The translations under genes were made by a program, and so were the position numbers. From Rostratula benghalensis (Eukaryota > Chordata > Aves > Charadriiformes > Rostratulidae): 64,000 bases of DNA. Positions 38,901 to 53,900 of this stretch are shown here, piece after piece; position 1 is the stretch's first letter; every line of letters begins with the position of its first letter. The stretch spans positions 322,372 to 386,371 of the forward strand of contig VXAI01000092.1 of assembly GCA_013399305.1 (NCBI GenBank). Reading direction: 5' to 3'. The notes beneath the pieces were generated by a model that did no database searches, was not told where the DNA came from, and saw only the letters and a program-made list of their open reading frames with translations.

Positions 38901-41900
38901 ATGGTTTTTAAGAAAACAAGCACAACATTTACAGCTATTCGGTGCTCGCACTTCTAAATCTTCCTCTAAATCACACAGCTACTAAGCCCGGCAAGTAAGA
39001 CATAGCAGGTTGTATCTGAAGAGCATTTTCAAATTTAAATAGTGATATTGGAGATGGAGAAACTCACCGTAACCTGTCTGGGAGACAAGCTCAGCTGCCC
39101 CTCCGATGGGCTTTGTGAAGACGCCCATGATTCCTTTCCCCACACCCGAGATGACCCCCCTGGCTTTATGCCCAGCTGAAGCTTGGGCCTCGGACACTCG
39201 CTGAAAATTCTGCATCGGCTGATCCACAATCCCAGCGATTGCACCTGAAAAAACAAGAGTCCCCAGTAATTAGTAAAGATTAATATCTCAGATCTTACTA
39301 CTGGACCTGGATGTTGCTTGGATTACGGGCTGTAGCCTACCCTTCTTATACAGCTTTTCAGCATGCGACCAATTAGCTAAACAGGGCATTAGCTTTAGTT
39401 TAGGTTAAATTTCAACTTCCTTTTATAAAATGTATTTTACTTTTTTAAACATTCAGATCACTGAACTTGACAGTATGCTTTCATCTTTCAACTGCTTTCA
39501 CTAAATGCTTTTGCTGAGTCAGTTTAATTTAGCTCATTCTGTGTAGCAGTTCTGAAAATATTGGGCTCGGAATAAAATCCACCCGTTTTAGAAGACTTGA
39601 GCTGTTATGGAAATGAGATTTTCATGTAAGCCTGAGATTGACTTCATGAAAATAAAAACTGCCTGTATTCAATAGATCATTTTTATATCCTCTTCCACTG
39701 CCAGAAATGTTCATAAGCTAATGCAACTTTTGATAGATTACTAAGATTAGCAGAATTAGACTTTGAGACTTTTTGTTACTTTTTTGTGAAAACGATCATA
39801 TTTTACTTTAATGCGAATGGGTCAAACTTTTACAAGTGACATAGTGACCTTCCCAGCTTTTAGTATCAACAGAGAACTCTGACTTAAATCTTCCTAAATG
39901 TAAACAGGTATGTGAGGTGGTACATTTCTTTGATCTTGAGTTTACTCTACCCACTTAACCACAGACATGTCTCTAGTTATTGTAATTTTGATAGATAAGC
40001 TATTTGGAAATTGCTAAGAGTACAAGGACAGGATAAAGTGACAGCAATTAGAAAAGGATCTGCCTGCTCCGAGGTTCTTTGCTCAGTGAAAAGCAAGCTT
40101 GCAGGCTCCCCGGCCAGCTCTCATTTTGCACCTTCAGCTGCAAATACCAAGATAAAACAATTATTTAAGGAGTAGGACCCAGTGTCCCCTTGGTAACCAG
40201 GCATTTTTACTGCAACCCAGACATCTTTGAAGATTCTGCTTTGTATGTGGAAGCAAATCCAGGCGTAATTCCACAGATTCAGACAATCACAGCCGAGGTA
40301 TTTGGCCCTATGTGTTTACCAGCGTGACATGCACTAGTCAGCTCACTGCTAACCATTTCTCAGATGGTTTTAGTTACCGTTACTGGATAAACATAGAAAT
40401 TGCTGACTTTGAACAACAAGAACTAATATTGTACACTGGTTTTCTGTCCAAAGAAAAGACGAGGATGAGAAGCAGCACACATTTCCCCAGGTCCTTGTTC
40501 CTGGGATACTATCATACCATCTATCAGCAATTCAAGAAACTCGCCTCCCCCACAAATGCCTTCCTCTCCTCTTAGAGAGATTGCTTCCAACTTCTACATG
40601 TGTACTTTTTACTAATAAACTTACAGGATTTCCCCAGAAAATGGTGGTCTACTTTTAATGTGCTCCCAGTTTTTATTGATATCAGGCAGTGAAGCTGAGT
40701 GTGCAGCTGAACGTTCACCCTTTGTACCACAAAGGCCATAAAATGTCCTTAATGCCACACCATGGAAATGATACAGTTTTCAATTCAAGTCTGTTTCATT
40801 AGTATTTACCAGCTGCTCCTGCTGCTTGACTAAAATAATACCCCAACACTGCATTACACAATTGGGATTGTTCATCCAGTCTTTTCTTTTGTACAATTGT
40901 GATGCATTTGAAGGCAGGAAACAATACTTGGTGTTCTGCTAAGTTACAGTATTATGTTACCCTGTGACCTCCTTCACCCTATCTATCAAGGTCATCCACA
41001 GCAACTGCAGTTTCAGAACAGAAGTTATTGCCTTATTAAATGTAATCCACCTAAGTCCTAGCACTAGTAAATTATTTACTGCAATACACTTGAGCAATGT
41101 TATAAGGTAATAATAAATAAGAGCCTACTCCAAAGGACCTGTGGTATGCTCCAGGCACTTCTCAGCTGGAACTAGGCCCAGAGGACAAGGAAACAGAATG
41201 GAAACTGGTGTGACTGTGTTATACAAGATTATTTATATAGTACACCAAATAATATATAGCTTAATTAGCCAGTTTAGTACTTCCACACTTCGTGTTACTC
41301 TGCCATTTTATGCATGCTCTGAACTTGTACGTGAAGCCATTGCCCTTTTGTACCTCAAATCCTTTTGCAAGTCCTGTCTTTCTACTTGCAAAAAAAATAT
41401 AAGCAATGACCTTTTCTTCCCTTTCTGCTTGTCCGTTGTAATCTCTTATCCTGAATTGCAACTCACTGATACCACTCATTCACATGTTGTGGCCATGGTC
41501 ACAAACCACATAATAGACTCTAACCTTACTCTTTTCATTAAAGAGTGGATGATCCTACCACCTTTGCATGGGGAAGCCAGATCTGTGCAGCTCCTTTCCT
41601 GTGTGCATCACGTGTGGGCAAAGGGGACAACAAAACAAAACAAAATAAAACAAAAGGTCAAAGGCTGAATAACCTCAAAACCCAACAGCAGTGAGATAAT
41701 GGTAACACCCATGTGAGGTTCACTGCATCTTCTAGCACCAGAAACTGCGAAGCAGATGTTCCCCAGTGTTCCTGTGCCTTCTTTCTTACTAACATAAAGT
41801 TAGTACTAGGAGAACCATACTGGATGGACTTGCCCTGTAAAGTCTCTTCCCCAAGATTTCAGTAGGGTATCTGGGAAGCAGAGCATGGAACCACATGTAG

Positions 41901-44900
41901 TGGTTCCTCCCTTCCCGTCCCAATGCACAGAGCCTCGAGCCAGCTATGGTGTCCGACTACTGTCCCTGTTCCTTTCCCCCCCTTTTTTTTTTTTAAATGA
42001 AACCATTCTCCATTTATTTTTCTCTCCTTCCTTACCCTAGGCATTCAATTTTATATGCATGTCCACATATGTACACACAGATTATGTATGTTTAAAGAAA
42101 ACCTCAATAAAATTAAACACCAAAGCAACAAAACAAAAACATATTCTTCCATTACTGGACCAAAGAGGTTCCAGCAACACCGTAACATCTGCTAAACATC
42201 AGCTGGGGTGCACTCTGGTTAATATATGTTGCTCAGTAACCATAAAAAAGATACTTTGATAACTACAAAATTCAGATAGTTCAGAGTATATCACTGTATT
42301 ACTTCAAGAAGAATTTGATTACGGACAGCAACTGATTCGTGCAGTCTGACAATGTTTGGTGAATGTAGTACAGCTATCAGAGCTCAGCAAAGCTTGTGTT
42401 GCTTCTTGAAAAACCCTTTCAGCTCGAGAAATAATAGGAAAAAATCCCCCAACAGGAAAAACTGGCCATGCTTTACCATGAAGCTGGAAGCCAGCCAAGC
42501 TGAAACCATTTTGCTTCCTTTTCTTTTCGCTGTTGTCCTTCAGGATTGCCACAGGTGTTTCACACCAAAACTACACTGAAGCATAGCCTCATCACAGCAA
42601 ACACCACGTAAAAATGCAGCCAAAAGAAAAGAGCACCTGTTGGCGTGCATTAATATATTCACAAAATTAGTGTATGGTGTAACACACCCTCAGGGTTAGC
42701 ACTGGCCCTTAGCATCTTGCTTGCAGGCAGGCAAAGGCAGAGTGGCCCCGATGAAGTGACAGATGCACAGCAAGAACAACCACCACTCCCCTTAGCAACA
42801 AAACCATGAACTTCTGAAATCCAGGCTTCACCTTCTCTAGCAGCACAGTTACACTGTCAGTCACTATCACTGTCAGTTCACTTTCCCTAAAAGCAGGAAG
42901 GAGTAACTGAAATGTTGAGTGCTTTTGCCATTGTGAAAAATGCCTTTTCTAATATTTGTCACCTTTTCCGTTATTCAGAAATGCTCAGCTTCTTAAAAGG
43001 ATCTACTTCAACACAGTATTTTTCAGTAGGACCAGTAGCTGAAAATAAATCCTATAGTTTCAGTATTCTCTTTTACACTGTTATAAATTATTATTTTAAG
43101 CTTGACTCCATCATGCAAAATGCTGGGGGGGAGTGCTGATCACCCAAATACGTTAAATGAAGTTTCACTGCATTTTTGTCTAATCATATAACAGAAAAAA
43201 CACACCTATCATAAGTTTTTGCTTCTTTTCATGCATAAATGTTACGAAAACGACCCAGAACTCTCTCCTCAACGAGAGAAGAAGATGACAGCCAGCCAAA
43301 GATAACAATCAAATCAAACAACACCCTGACAGTGCTTGAGTCATTTAAAATGAGACAGGACAAAGCACTTAAGAATGTACCACAGGGAACAACTTGCACC
43401 GAGGAGGAGACAAGAGTACATGATTTTGGCCCTGATTCAGCAAAGCTCTTAAGCACATGCTTAAGTGCTTTGCTGAATCAGGGCCACCATGAGCCAGATT
43501 TTCAGAAAAATCAGAAGTGCAACTCTTCTTTCTGTGTAGATACCACAACGTATTGGTGAACGCAGGGCTTCTACACGCTTGTGCCTAGGCACGAGATCTG
43601 CATTTGCAGTTATTTCAGCTGCTCAGATGAGTCGGATAGCTTTTACAAACGTGAGAGTACTTTGACTATCCCAGATGTCTTTTTCACACTCCTCAATTTT
43701 ACGATTAAAAAGCCATAGAAATTATGGCTTCAAAGGAACTCACTCTCTGCATTCCTGTGCTCATCTGAACTCTTCATCCCTGTGAAGCAAAATAACATTG
43801 CGGCTCTTCTTCGTTTCATTATGTGTGAAGAACCTGCCGTTATTTTTAGAGTAAGCCTGTTCGTCTTCACTCTGTTCTGGTGAAAGCAAGAACCACAGTG
43901 CTCCCTTCAATCACAACTGTTTTTTTGGGGGAAGCCACAATATTCTTTGAACTAAACATTCAGAATAGAAACAGCTTTCTAATGCATTTACAAAAATTGA
44001 AATGGAGGTCTATTCATAATTTAGGTCTCGGCGCAATTTACAGAGAAAAGATGCTTTTAAAAAATCAGGTTTAAATAAAAAAATTACACCTGACACAAAT
44101 TCACTGGAATATTTCTGATTCCTTAGTGAGAAGTCCTATACTTGTCAAGTCCAGCTACACAGTAACCACATCTATTTATCTGAATGCTTTGTTGCCTCCA
44201 CTGCTAAGAACAGAGGTATTTAGCAGGGAGGAATCTCTAAATAATAGCAGCAGGAGTAAGAACAAGATCCTAGCCTGTGGAGGAGCACTGTTTAAATGCT
44301 AGTAGGGAGCTCTAAGTTTCTAACATGAAGTCTGATTTCTTAGGAAATCAGCAACACAGAAAGTCTAACTCTTTTCTTCGGTTTTGTTTTTAACTCAGGC
44401 ATGATCCCACAACCGATTGCAGCCTTGTGCGCGGGGAGGAACAGGCATGGTGTATTTGTGCATGCATGTTACGAGTTCCCAGCTTTCCTGAACAGCAGAA
44501 ACTTAGTGTTTTTACAGCCAAGCTAGAAAGTTTTGCTCTTTAGTTTAGGCTGTACAGCTGATGCTTTAGCCCTGAAGGCTCTGGTGTGTCAGTGAAGGGG
44601 ACAGCCACCACGGTATCTGCTCTCTTATTAATAACTGAGCCAAGATCACCAAACCACTTCACCAGCCCACATATACCAGGCTGACACAGTGCTTCTAAAA
44701 GTATAATCTTTCATCCAGCTACTCAACCTGACTGCCTTTAGCCCAATAAAACAAGAAGGAAAAATAAAACCTTCTCTGAACTGCCTTTGATTTGCAACAC
44801 CAGTAACAGCTTACTATTGGGATAGCAGCTACTAATACATGAAATTTCTCCTCTATGCACATTTCTCCCAGGACACTCGCTTGCCAGTTTACAGCCATTA

Positions 44901-47900
44901 TCAAATGACAGTGCTTCACATCATCTAATGTTATTGCTTAAAATAATTTCCAGTAACTTAACCCAAACTTGTAACATTTTTACCACTTCCTCTTTGGGGC
45001 TTTCAGGGTTGCGGTTGCAAATTTAGGAGTTGTGTACACTACTGAAGATTAGGAAAGAGGACAAATCCTTTCAAGCTTCAGCTCTTCTAACCTTTTGCAC
45101 TGGACTGCTTTTGGTCACTTTGATCTCTAAGGGATTCATGCTCTTTAATACTTACTGAGGAACTCTGCCAAACAATACAGTTCTGCATTCCTTTGCTGTG
45201 TGACAAGTAGAAACAACCTAAAAAATCCATCCCCTTACTGCAAAACGTCTTACAGAGGGTTTTGTTTTTTTTTTTCCCCAGTATGGGTTAGTTTTCAAAC
45301 TTCTAGGTACTATTTTGAAATGGCCAGAGTAATCTTTACTTCTAACCAAACCACTTGGCTGCTTGATGAATACAATTACACCGAAACAGGACGATCTGGG
45401 TTTCTTTGTTAAAGCAGAATTCCTCATCAAAGCTTACTTAACATCTGTACTAAGTTCAAGTGGTTTTAAAACAAAACCAAGAATCCACGATATCTACAGT
45501 GCAGGAAAACCAAGCAGGTTCGGAAGGCATTCCTGTAACTCATTGGAAAGTAAACATCAGTGTGGTGACGTCTGCGTGCTGACTTAGTTATAAGTCATCC
45601 TGCTCATTGCAGAATTATTCTTTTCTTCTAAGATATACACCATGTACTAATGAAAATACTATTTCACAAAGAGAGTGTAAACTTTTTCTATAACTGCAAT
45701 TATTTTATCAGCACAAACCATATTAAAAAGTTACTAAACCTTAATGAAAAGAAACTATCTCATAAATATACTCTGTGAGTATATTTCAAAAGAAAATACT
45801 AAACAAACAGATTTTGCAATTATAACTCACATGGAGAAAAGGCTGGTGAGAAGATCAGAAAACAGTATTATGACTCAATTTGATATTCAATAATACGTTA
45901 CCTAGAAGGCTAATGCCTAAACGAGAGAGCCCCTGTCTCAGTCCTTCTCCCAGGCTCTCTGGAAGCTGCCTCCTCCATTCTTCTTGTCTGTTGTAATGCT
46001 CCTCATCCAATGACAGCCTATCCATATTCCGAGCAAGACTTGTTGCCAGATTCGTAATTGACGTCAGTGTACCTAAATACATGGAGATATACATTTGGGT
46101 CTGGATCAAAATGCTTTAATTTAAAACATGGAGACGTTCTATGCCTCACTGAAATGCTGAGCTTATGAGCGGAACAGCAAGTCAACTGAAAAGTTGCCCA
46201 TGTGTAACATGCTTTACTATTTGTTAAGCATCGCCACGCTGCTCCTACGGTCCCACGTCACGCCTTTTACATTACCCTGCACCAGGTTTCTCTGGCCAGG
46301 GGGAACAGCAGCTCATCCCAACACCCCCCTCCAGCTCACAAATGGCTGTAAGGCTAATCTAAGTGGAGCAGTGGGTGGGGGGTGTGATGGAAAGGTAAAC
46401 AAATATTTACAGAAGGAGCTCAGCAGGATACGTCCTGGGGGAGCCTGGAGAGCAGCAAGTGGCTGGGGCAGCCACGTTGCCGTCTCTCTGGGCGACTGAA
46501 GCCACGCGATGGCACTGTGTGTACAGACTTCGCAAAACAAAAGCTGCTCCTATTCTCAGGCCAGCCCAGCCCCGCTGTCAAAACCTATCCACGTCCTTAC
46601 ACAGTTATGACAACTGTATCTACTTTTTTTTTTCCCTAAAAAAAAAAAAAAAAAAGTAATAAATATGATGAGGCGACGCAGTGTAGAATTTCTGATGGTT
46701 AGCAGAAGTACAGAACACCTTTAATATTTCTGCAGTTATCACATGAAATACTGACTGAGCCAATCTGTTTCCCACTGGGAGGTTTAAAATTCTGAAGTTT
46801 CTGAAACATTCTTACACACTGTAGTTAAGCGGTGATCTGTTTAATACATAAGCTGTTATATATGAGCTTTGTTACCCTCCCAGCATTTTGCTGCAGCCTA
46901 GCAAGCCAAACAAAGCTGCAAGCAATATTGTTTAAAACCTTAACACATCCTTTAACAACGCACGACAACAAAGCAGTAGTTGGAGCAACAAAGTGAAAGC
47001 TCTACCTTTGGAAATGTGTTTTACAAATGATGTTGTTCCTCTGGAAACTCCACTGACAAATGCTCCTGGGCCTCTGGTCAGCCCTTCGTAGGGGAGCCTA
47101 AAGAAATCGGCTATGCCGTTCCCTATGCTTCTCACCAGACTTGCTGGGCTTCCGAGAATTTCCAAGGATCCAACAACCCAGCCTGCGTGGAGAAACAAGA
47201 CACATGTTACGGCTGCAAAAACTGCAGAAGCAGCAGTTGTGAAAAGGTTGTTCTTTAATTCTCTTTTTCACACTAGAATTCATCGCATTATGAACTTCCT
47301 TTGAGCAAAACACGGGAAATAACTCATCCATTCAGAAACGGCAATCTTTCATACTTTGTAAATCAAAGAAATCCTTTTGGCAAACTCACAAATAGCTTTA
47401 GAATGACTTCCTTCCAGGAGCTTCCCGTATTTCTGCTAAAAGTGTCCTAGAGAGGCGGATGCTAGAGCCTCACAGCTACAGAGGAACGGGACTGCGAGTT
47501 CAGATCGCTGGGTAGGTTTTAGACGCTATAAGGCAGCGTTGTGATTTCACATCCCTATGTGATAGTATTGTGACAGGGAGTTTACACTGATACAATGTAC
47601 TGCTTTACCAGAGTGTGGAGGTCAATTGCTTGATGGAGTGTTAGGAAAGGGGATGCAGATTTTTGACAAGTGCTTAAGAAGTTATTTTAAATCCACCCCA
47701 ACCCTTCTAAGCTGATCATTTTCTTTTAGAGTGCAGTGAAAGCCAGACAAATGTCTTTTGCTCAGTACAGTTGTGTAAACAGCAATGACATCTACATGCT
47801 GATTAGGTTACTCATAGGGGAGTATTCCTTATGCATATCCCAGGAGAGGTATCTGTGGATCTGGTTTCCTATATAAACGCAGGGTTGCCAGCAGCTTGCT

Positions 47901-50900
47901 GGATGGCCGAGCGCGCAGCAATCTGTTGCTGGAAAGCTGTTTGCAGGTCTTGTCTTTCTCAGGCTGGTTGGCAGCAGATTTATTAGGGAACTAGTGCTGC
48001 ATAACTTTTTTTTTCAGCAGCCCAGAGAAAACTATTCAGAAAAAGCAATAAAAGTTAAATGGGAGCTGCCTGGTCTTTGAGCCCCCGTACCATGAATTTC
48101 AACTGGCACTGTCAGAGCGACACATGGGGCGACAGGGCCAGAGGACTGAAAGATGGACAGATTGGCCTCCTGCTCTCCCACCAAGGGCCCTTGATCTGTG
48201 CTGCCCTCCTCATTCCCATCCCGTCACCGCAAACTCCTGCTATCCAGATGCTTTTCTTGTTTTCTAGTAACCCCTCCCAGTCACTTCTGTGGAAGGCTGA
48301 ATCATGAAACTGAACAGAAGAGAAAATGTTACTCATACGAAATGAATTAATCTCATACTATCATTCTAAGCTCCCGGAAAATCTATTATTCTTGTTGAAT
48401 CTGTCCCACATTTCAGCCCTGGCAGGTTGAGAACTCCAGTATACACAGTATAAAAAGCGGGAACTGTGGTGGACATAGGGAGAGGGTGGGATGGGCTATG
48501 AAAACAAAAGCTAAGCAGAACTGGCAATGCGACAAGCGGAGTGGCAACGGGCAGTGTGGCCCTGTGGTGCCTGCCCTTGGGAGGAGTGTCCCCCTGGCAG
48601 TCCTTCCCTGCCGGGGACCAGGGGAAGCCAGCACTCCAGGCTGGGCCTGCAACTCCCTTGCTGCAGTATTTTTAACAAATTATCCCCGCCACTGTGTGAA
48701 GTGATGAAAAGCTGGAGGGGCGGGGAGGCCTGTACAGATGGAAGAGATGCTCTTTCTGCTTTTTCTGATCAATAATGTTGCAATAATCCCTTACAAGCCG
48801 ACTTTTTTTTTTTTTTTGTCTTTCACTAAATGTTCTTGGCATTCTTTGTCCTGAGGTAGCAATGTGACAGAAAGGGGCTGCATGACACTGCAAGTTAGTG
48901 CCACGCTGCCCTGCGACACCTCAGGCAGGCAGTGCTAGGACAGGCCAGGGGAGACTCCAACTCCACTCACCTGTTTGGTCAGCCTCAGGCTTGAAAACCA
49001 GAGTAAAACCAGAAATGAAACTGGTTAAACCCAAAGCTGAAGGGTTTCCTGGTATTCCAGGGACCCGCTGTTGCAGTCTGGCTCTGGCCTGTGGGCTGTC
49101 AGTTTTGGAAGCTCTGGAAGGGGCATGCTCACCTTTGGAGAACACTGGGGAGGAATGTTCAGCCTGCAGCAAGAGTGACTCTCCCTGGCCGATGCCCAGA
49201 GCAAAAGTCATGGCTCCTTGCTGCCGTGACCTCCTTGCTGCCATGGACCACCCAGCCCACGGAGGAAGGCGTGGGAGTAAATCAGGAATAGGAATATGAT
49301 GAATCAGGAATAATCCCTTAATTCACAAACTCTGTGCTGCATTTTTCTTTGCAGAAATACAGTATTATGTCAGGTTAACCTTTCCCAAAGCATGCTTAGT
49401 AATTTTACCCACTAATATGAAATAATTATGACTTTATTAGCAGAGAGCCACTGTATTTTCTTTATAGGCAACTATAGGGTTAGATCTGGCTAACAGCAGT
49501 AATAATTTTAAATAGAAGCCAACTTAATTAGAAAAGGATGGGAGATTTCCATTGTAAATTTTGCTAATTTGAGACAAGCAACGCTCATAAGCATATTGGA
49601 GCAGAGGTCTCCAACCCCATTTATTGCTTACAAGACATGGATTCTGGATGCCCCTTTGCAGCATGTGGGGCAGCCTCATATATGTCTTTAGCAGGCTTTG
49701 GGGCAAACCCTGCTCTCTCTCACAGGGCAGCAATGGTCTTGAACACACTATGGGCAAAACGAGACCATATCCCACTTGAAGCATAAAGCACAGCTTGCGC
49801 AGATGCTACAATGATTTTTGCGTAGGGTAGCAGTGAGCAGAAGGAAGGAGGGGTCAAACAACTCCTTGTTTTGCAGATTAATGTGGTTAAAATGCAGGAG
49901 AGTGAGGTCCTCTGCCATAAGAGACCAGTCCAAGAAGTGTAATTCACCTCACGGTGAGGAAAGGACTCAGGGTTTGCAGACCATATAAAGCTTTTGGCTT
50001 GCCTTTTTTCCTCAGTTTTAATGTTGTTGATATAGTCAGCCTTTTGACAAGTGTCAAACTCTTAAAAAAAAAAAAAAAGCACTTTCTTTGCCCAAGCAAA
50101 CATTAATCAACAGAATTCACCATTTTAATCATGGTAACCCCTTTCCAAAAATACATTTTAGTTTCAGTGCTTTGAGTGGGATTTAAGTAGTAACTAAATA
50201 TATGCTTATGTGTTTTCCCGAAGAGCAGTTCCGCTGAAGCAAAACTTACTTTTTAATATTGAAACCTGCTTGATTTCAGCTACATCATAAGCCCAAGAAG
50301 AGCAAGGAGCGGCCTGTGCACTGCTGCACGCTGCAAGGGTAGCACAGGAGGAAAGACCAAGAGCAGGCTCAGGAATCCTGCACTAGCATATGTGCCTCAC
50401 CTGGGATGTTGCAGATGAAAAGCCAGAATAACCCCAATTTCCTGCTGCAGTCTATCACCACTTGTATCACCACTCCTAGCCACTTCTGGGGAGAAACATT
50501 CACACTGCAGACCGTATTTGGCAACAGTTCCACTCTTAACTAGGAAGGAACTGTATCTCCCCTTTTGTACTATGGATTTGACTGTAAACCAAATCAAAAA
50601 AGTAGTAAAAAGGAAAAAAAAAAAAACCAAAAACCAAACCCTGCAACTTTTGGAAGTAAAATAACGCAAGAAGATTATGAAGCAGCGCACAATTGTGTAC
50701 ACAGTTGCCAAAATCAGTTATGCAAGTCAGGTATGCCACAGTGAAAGACCAGATCAGCACCTCTCTATTTATTAATACATGAAATGCATGTGCATAGAAA
50801 TCAGGTCGCACCTATGCTTGCAGCACAAATGGAAGCCTCAGGATTTCAGAAAATCTCATCGTTAGTATTGCAGCAAAATAAATTCCACATTTCAGAGTGG

Positions 50901-53900
50901 AGTTTATTACTTATGTGTGACCACAGAGGAGCTTCCTGCTGTCTCAGGTACAAATTCTGTTCCACACTGAGACACAGCTGACACCAAATTTTGTTATTTC
51001 TAAATTAATATTTATGGGAAAGAGAATGTACCTGCTAACGTAATAGACTAATTGCACACTATTGATCCTATACAGAAAAAAGTTAGTAACAGCAGACTTC
51101 ATAGTTCTTGGATCAAAGGACAACAAACATCTGTGTGCCAGTTTAGCATGAAGGCTGCATGAAGAAAGACAGATTCCTAATCATAAACTGCAGCCAAAAG
51201 GAGTTTTAACAACAAAACAACATTCAGGGCTATAATTTACTTCTGAATGCAGAGCAACGTGCTGAATAATTTGATTAAATGTAGTTTTGGGGAGTTTATG
51301 TGAGGAATGTGGGTTGATTCTGACTAGTACTATAATATAAAATGACAAAACTTAAGCCAGCTAGAATACATTTTTATGCTGCCTTCAGAGTTTTGTAAAG
51401 CCTTCAGGCGGCTGGCTAACATTTAGCTCAACTTTACAAATCTTCGCTGGTGTCTGCTCAGCCATTTTATTTCCCTTTTGTCATAAGGCAGGACATGAAA
51501 GGTGTCTGAAAATACCATTATCAAACAGTGTTCGAGGAAAACAATTGTATGACTAACATCTAGGTTATGCAGCTTGAGAGACAATCACAGAATCCTGGTA
51601 CCTAATAAAAATGCTCTATGTTACAGAAAAATACTGACCTGCCCTGAAAAGTGCTCCAGCAGCATAATGCATGGCCAAGGCATGGACAAGTTGCCTGGCG
51701 GTGGTGAAGATGGGTCCTCGTTCAAACACAGAGAAGGAGAGAGGGGTGTGATCTGAGGCTATGTACAGTTTCAATGAAGCATGAATACTGACAAGGAGAT
51801 TAACAGGTTGTATTATTAATTTTCTTAACTTCACTGGCTTGACTAAAGCTCTTGCATGCTCTCTCACTTGTTCAGGCAGTATCAGGGTAGTATCTGAAGT
51901 ATTCATGGATTGACAAGCCGTTTTGTTTTCTGGAAGGTATGTATCAAACAAAGTCTTAATGTAGTAAACAAAGGTGTCTTCCACATACAGTCTAGCTGGT
52001 TTGAGCTCAAAGCTGAGGTCATTCACGTGAAACATGAAATTCTCTGCCTCAGAAAAAGCAATGCAGAGTTTTATAAAGCAGTTTTCCTTATAGCTTTCCA
52101 AATCTTTGTTGCAAACAATGAGATTGTTCACTCTGGACCACTGCACAGTCTCATTTTTCTCTCCTTGGCACAGCAGGACTGCAAAATGGAAATTGGATTT
52201 GCTGTACAACTGATTGTCCAGTTGCAAGTCTTCACAATACACTTGGAGACTATGAAATTGTGGGAGGCCTTCCATGGCATCCTGCTGGAACTCCTGTGAC
52301 AGGGGTCTCAGGTAGCTGGTGGCTGGGGCCATGTGGAGGAAAACGTTGTCTGCTGTGAGACGCAGAAGTTCAGATGACACTTTATGATTTGTAATATCAT
52401 CAAATGCAGCAAGGCTTAACTGACCAATGAACATTTTCAGTGACAGGGTCTGCTCTTGACTTCTAGACAGAAGGAAAAGAACTTTTATCACTTCATGTAT
52501 TTTAAGTTTGCCTGGCATCTCGCTTTCTCAAAAAACTATCAGGAGAGACATTCTCTGTAATACCTGGGAAACTCATTGTTCAAGTCCCATTAATGTTAAT
52601 GGGATCTAGCAGCCTTAATCACCACAGTGGGTACCACCTAGGGGGTCTTCTAAGAAATGGGATATTACACATCTATGCCAGGTTTCTCTTGCTTTCTTAT
52701 CCATCAACACAGCAGTTTGGACAGGAAAGTCTCTATATACAGAGTAACTCCCTACTGGATTTGCAACCGAGTCAGATATTTTAGCAGACAAATACAATTT
52801 TCTGGTAATTGTCATACAGCCTCAGCTGTTACAATATCTTGTGGGAGCCACTACTGATGATTACTGATATGGATAATTCATTTCACAGTGAGTACCCTCC
52901 AATGAAGCCACCACAGCATTTTCATACCAATGACATTGAGGACCTCCCCCATTCCAGTGTTAACTGCCCATTGCCAATTTTAACTAGCAAGTAGGCTGTT
53001 ATGTGCTGCTGATGACCAGTGCTGTGAGGATTAATACTTAATTGCAGTGGAAATGAAAACAGTACAAAAATTTCCACTCTAATTGTAACAGCATTGGTGG
53101 AGGTACCTTGGGAATAGGTAGAATTATAATTGCACTTGAATGGAACTGAGGTACAAGTTGTAGTGTGTTATCGAAGTGGAGACAAGTCTTCCAAAGAAGA
53201 GTATTATAATAACATACAGTTAATTACTGACTCTAAGACTATTTTTCTACAGTCCTTGCATATCAAGCTTCCTACTAATTTTAGTGGGAGGTTATAAGAA
53301 TAGAGATGGAAGGACCTAGTTAAATGCATTTTATATTGATGAATAGAATTATAATTAATTACGATGGAAAATGTCTGGGTTTTTTTTAATGAACAATTCA
53401 GGACTTCTTTTTATATCAGATATCTAGTGTTTACCCTAAAGTGACACGACTTTTGATGTTAGATTGTCCTTTTTCAGCTGTGATACACAAAGCATAACAT
53501 ATGGTCTAAACACATACTATAGAGCATGCAGCAGTATTAAACAAAACAAACAGTTAAGCCAAGGTTCATTAAGTCAGTTAACACTCAGAAAGCTGACTAA
53601 TCTCTCAGCACTGTTTTGCAATGCTTTTTATCATCTTTTATGTGCTTTATGTACCTGTTGAGGTTGATCTCGATGGGTCCTGCTCTGCCTTCTGGGGCCA
53701 AGGTTATGACTATTGTTCCACACTGATGGGCAATGTCCACATAAACGTAGCCAAAGCCAGTTAAGAACACAACCTAGTGGAGAGAGTTAGAAACATTCAG
53801 GAAACTACTGAAATTACTATTTTTAATGTGCCATAATTTGAATCAATCCTATTAATGCCTTCTGATTGAGATCTTTACTTGAATCATGATACTGTTCAGG

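Noticed and set aside
41141..41668. 175-codon plus-strand open frame in a VPS13B intron
   Set aside because: Composition is not protein-like, it ends in a simple A-rich repeat, and there are no splice sites or recognisable motif.
48898..49299. 133-codon plus-strand frame in a GC-richer patch of a VPS13B intron
   Set aside because: Open frames exist on both strands here, as expected from GC content. No family resemblance or promoter is seen.
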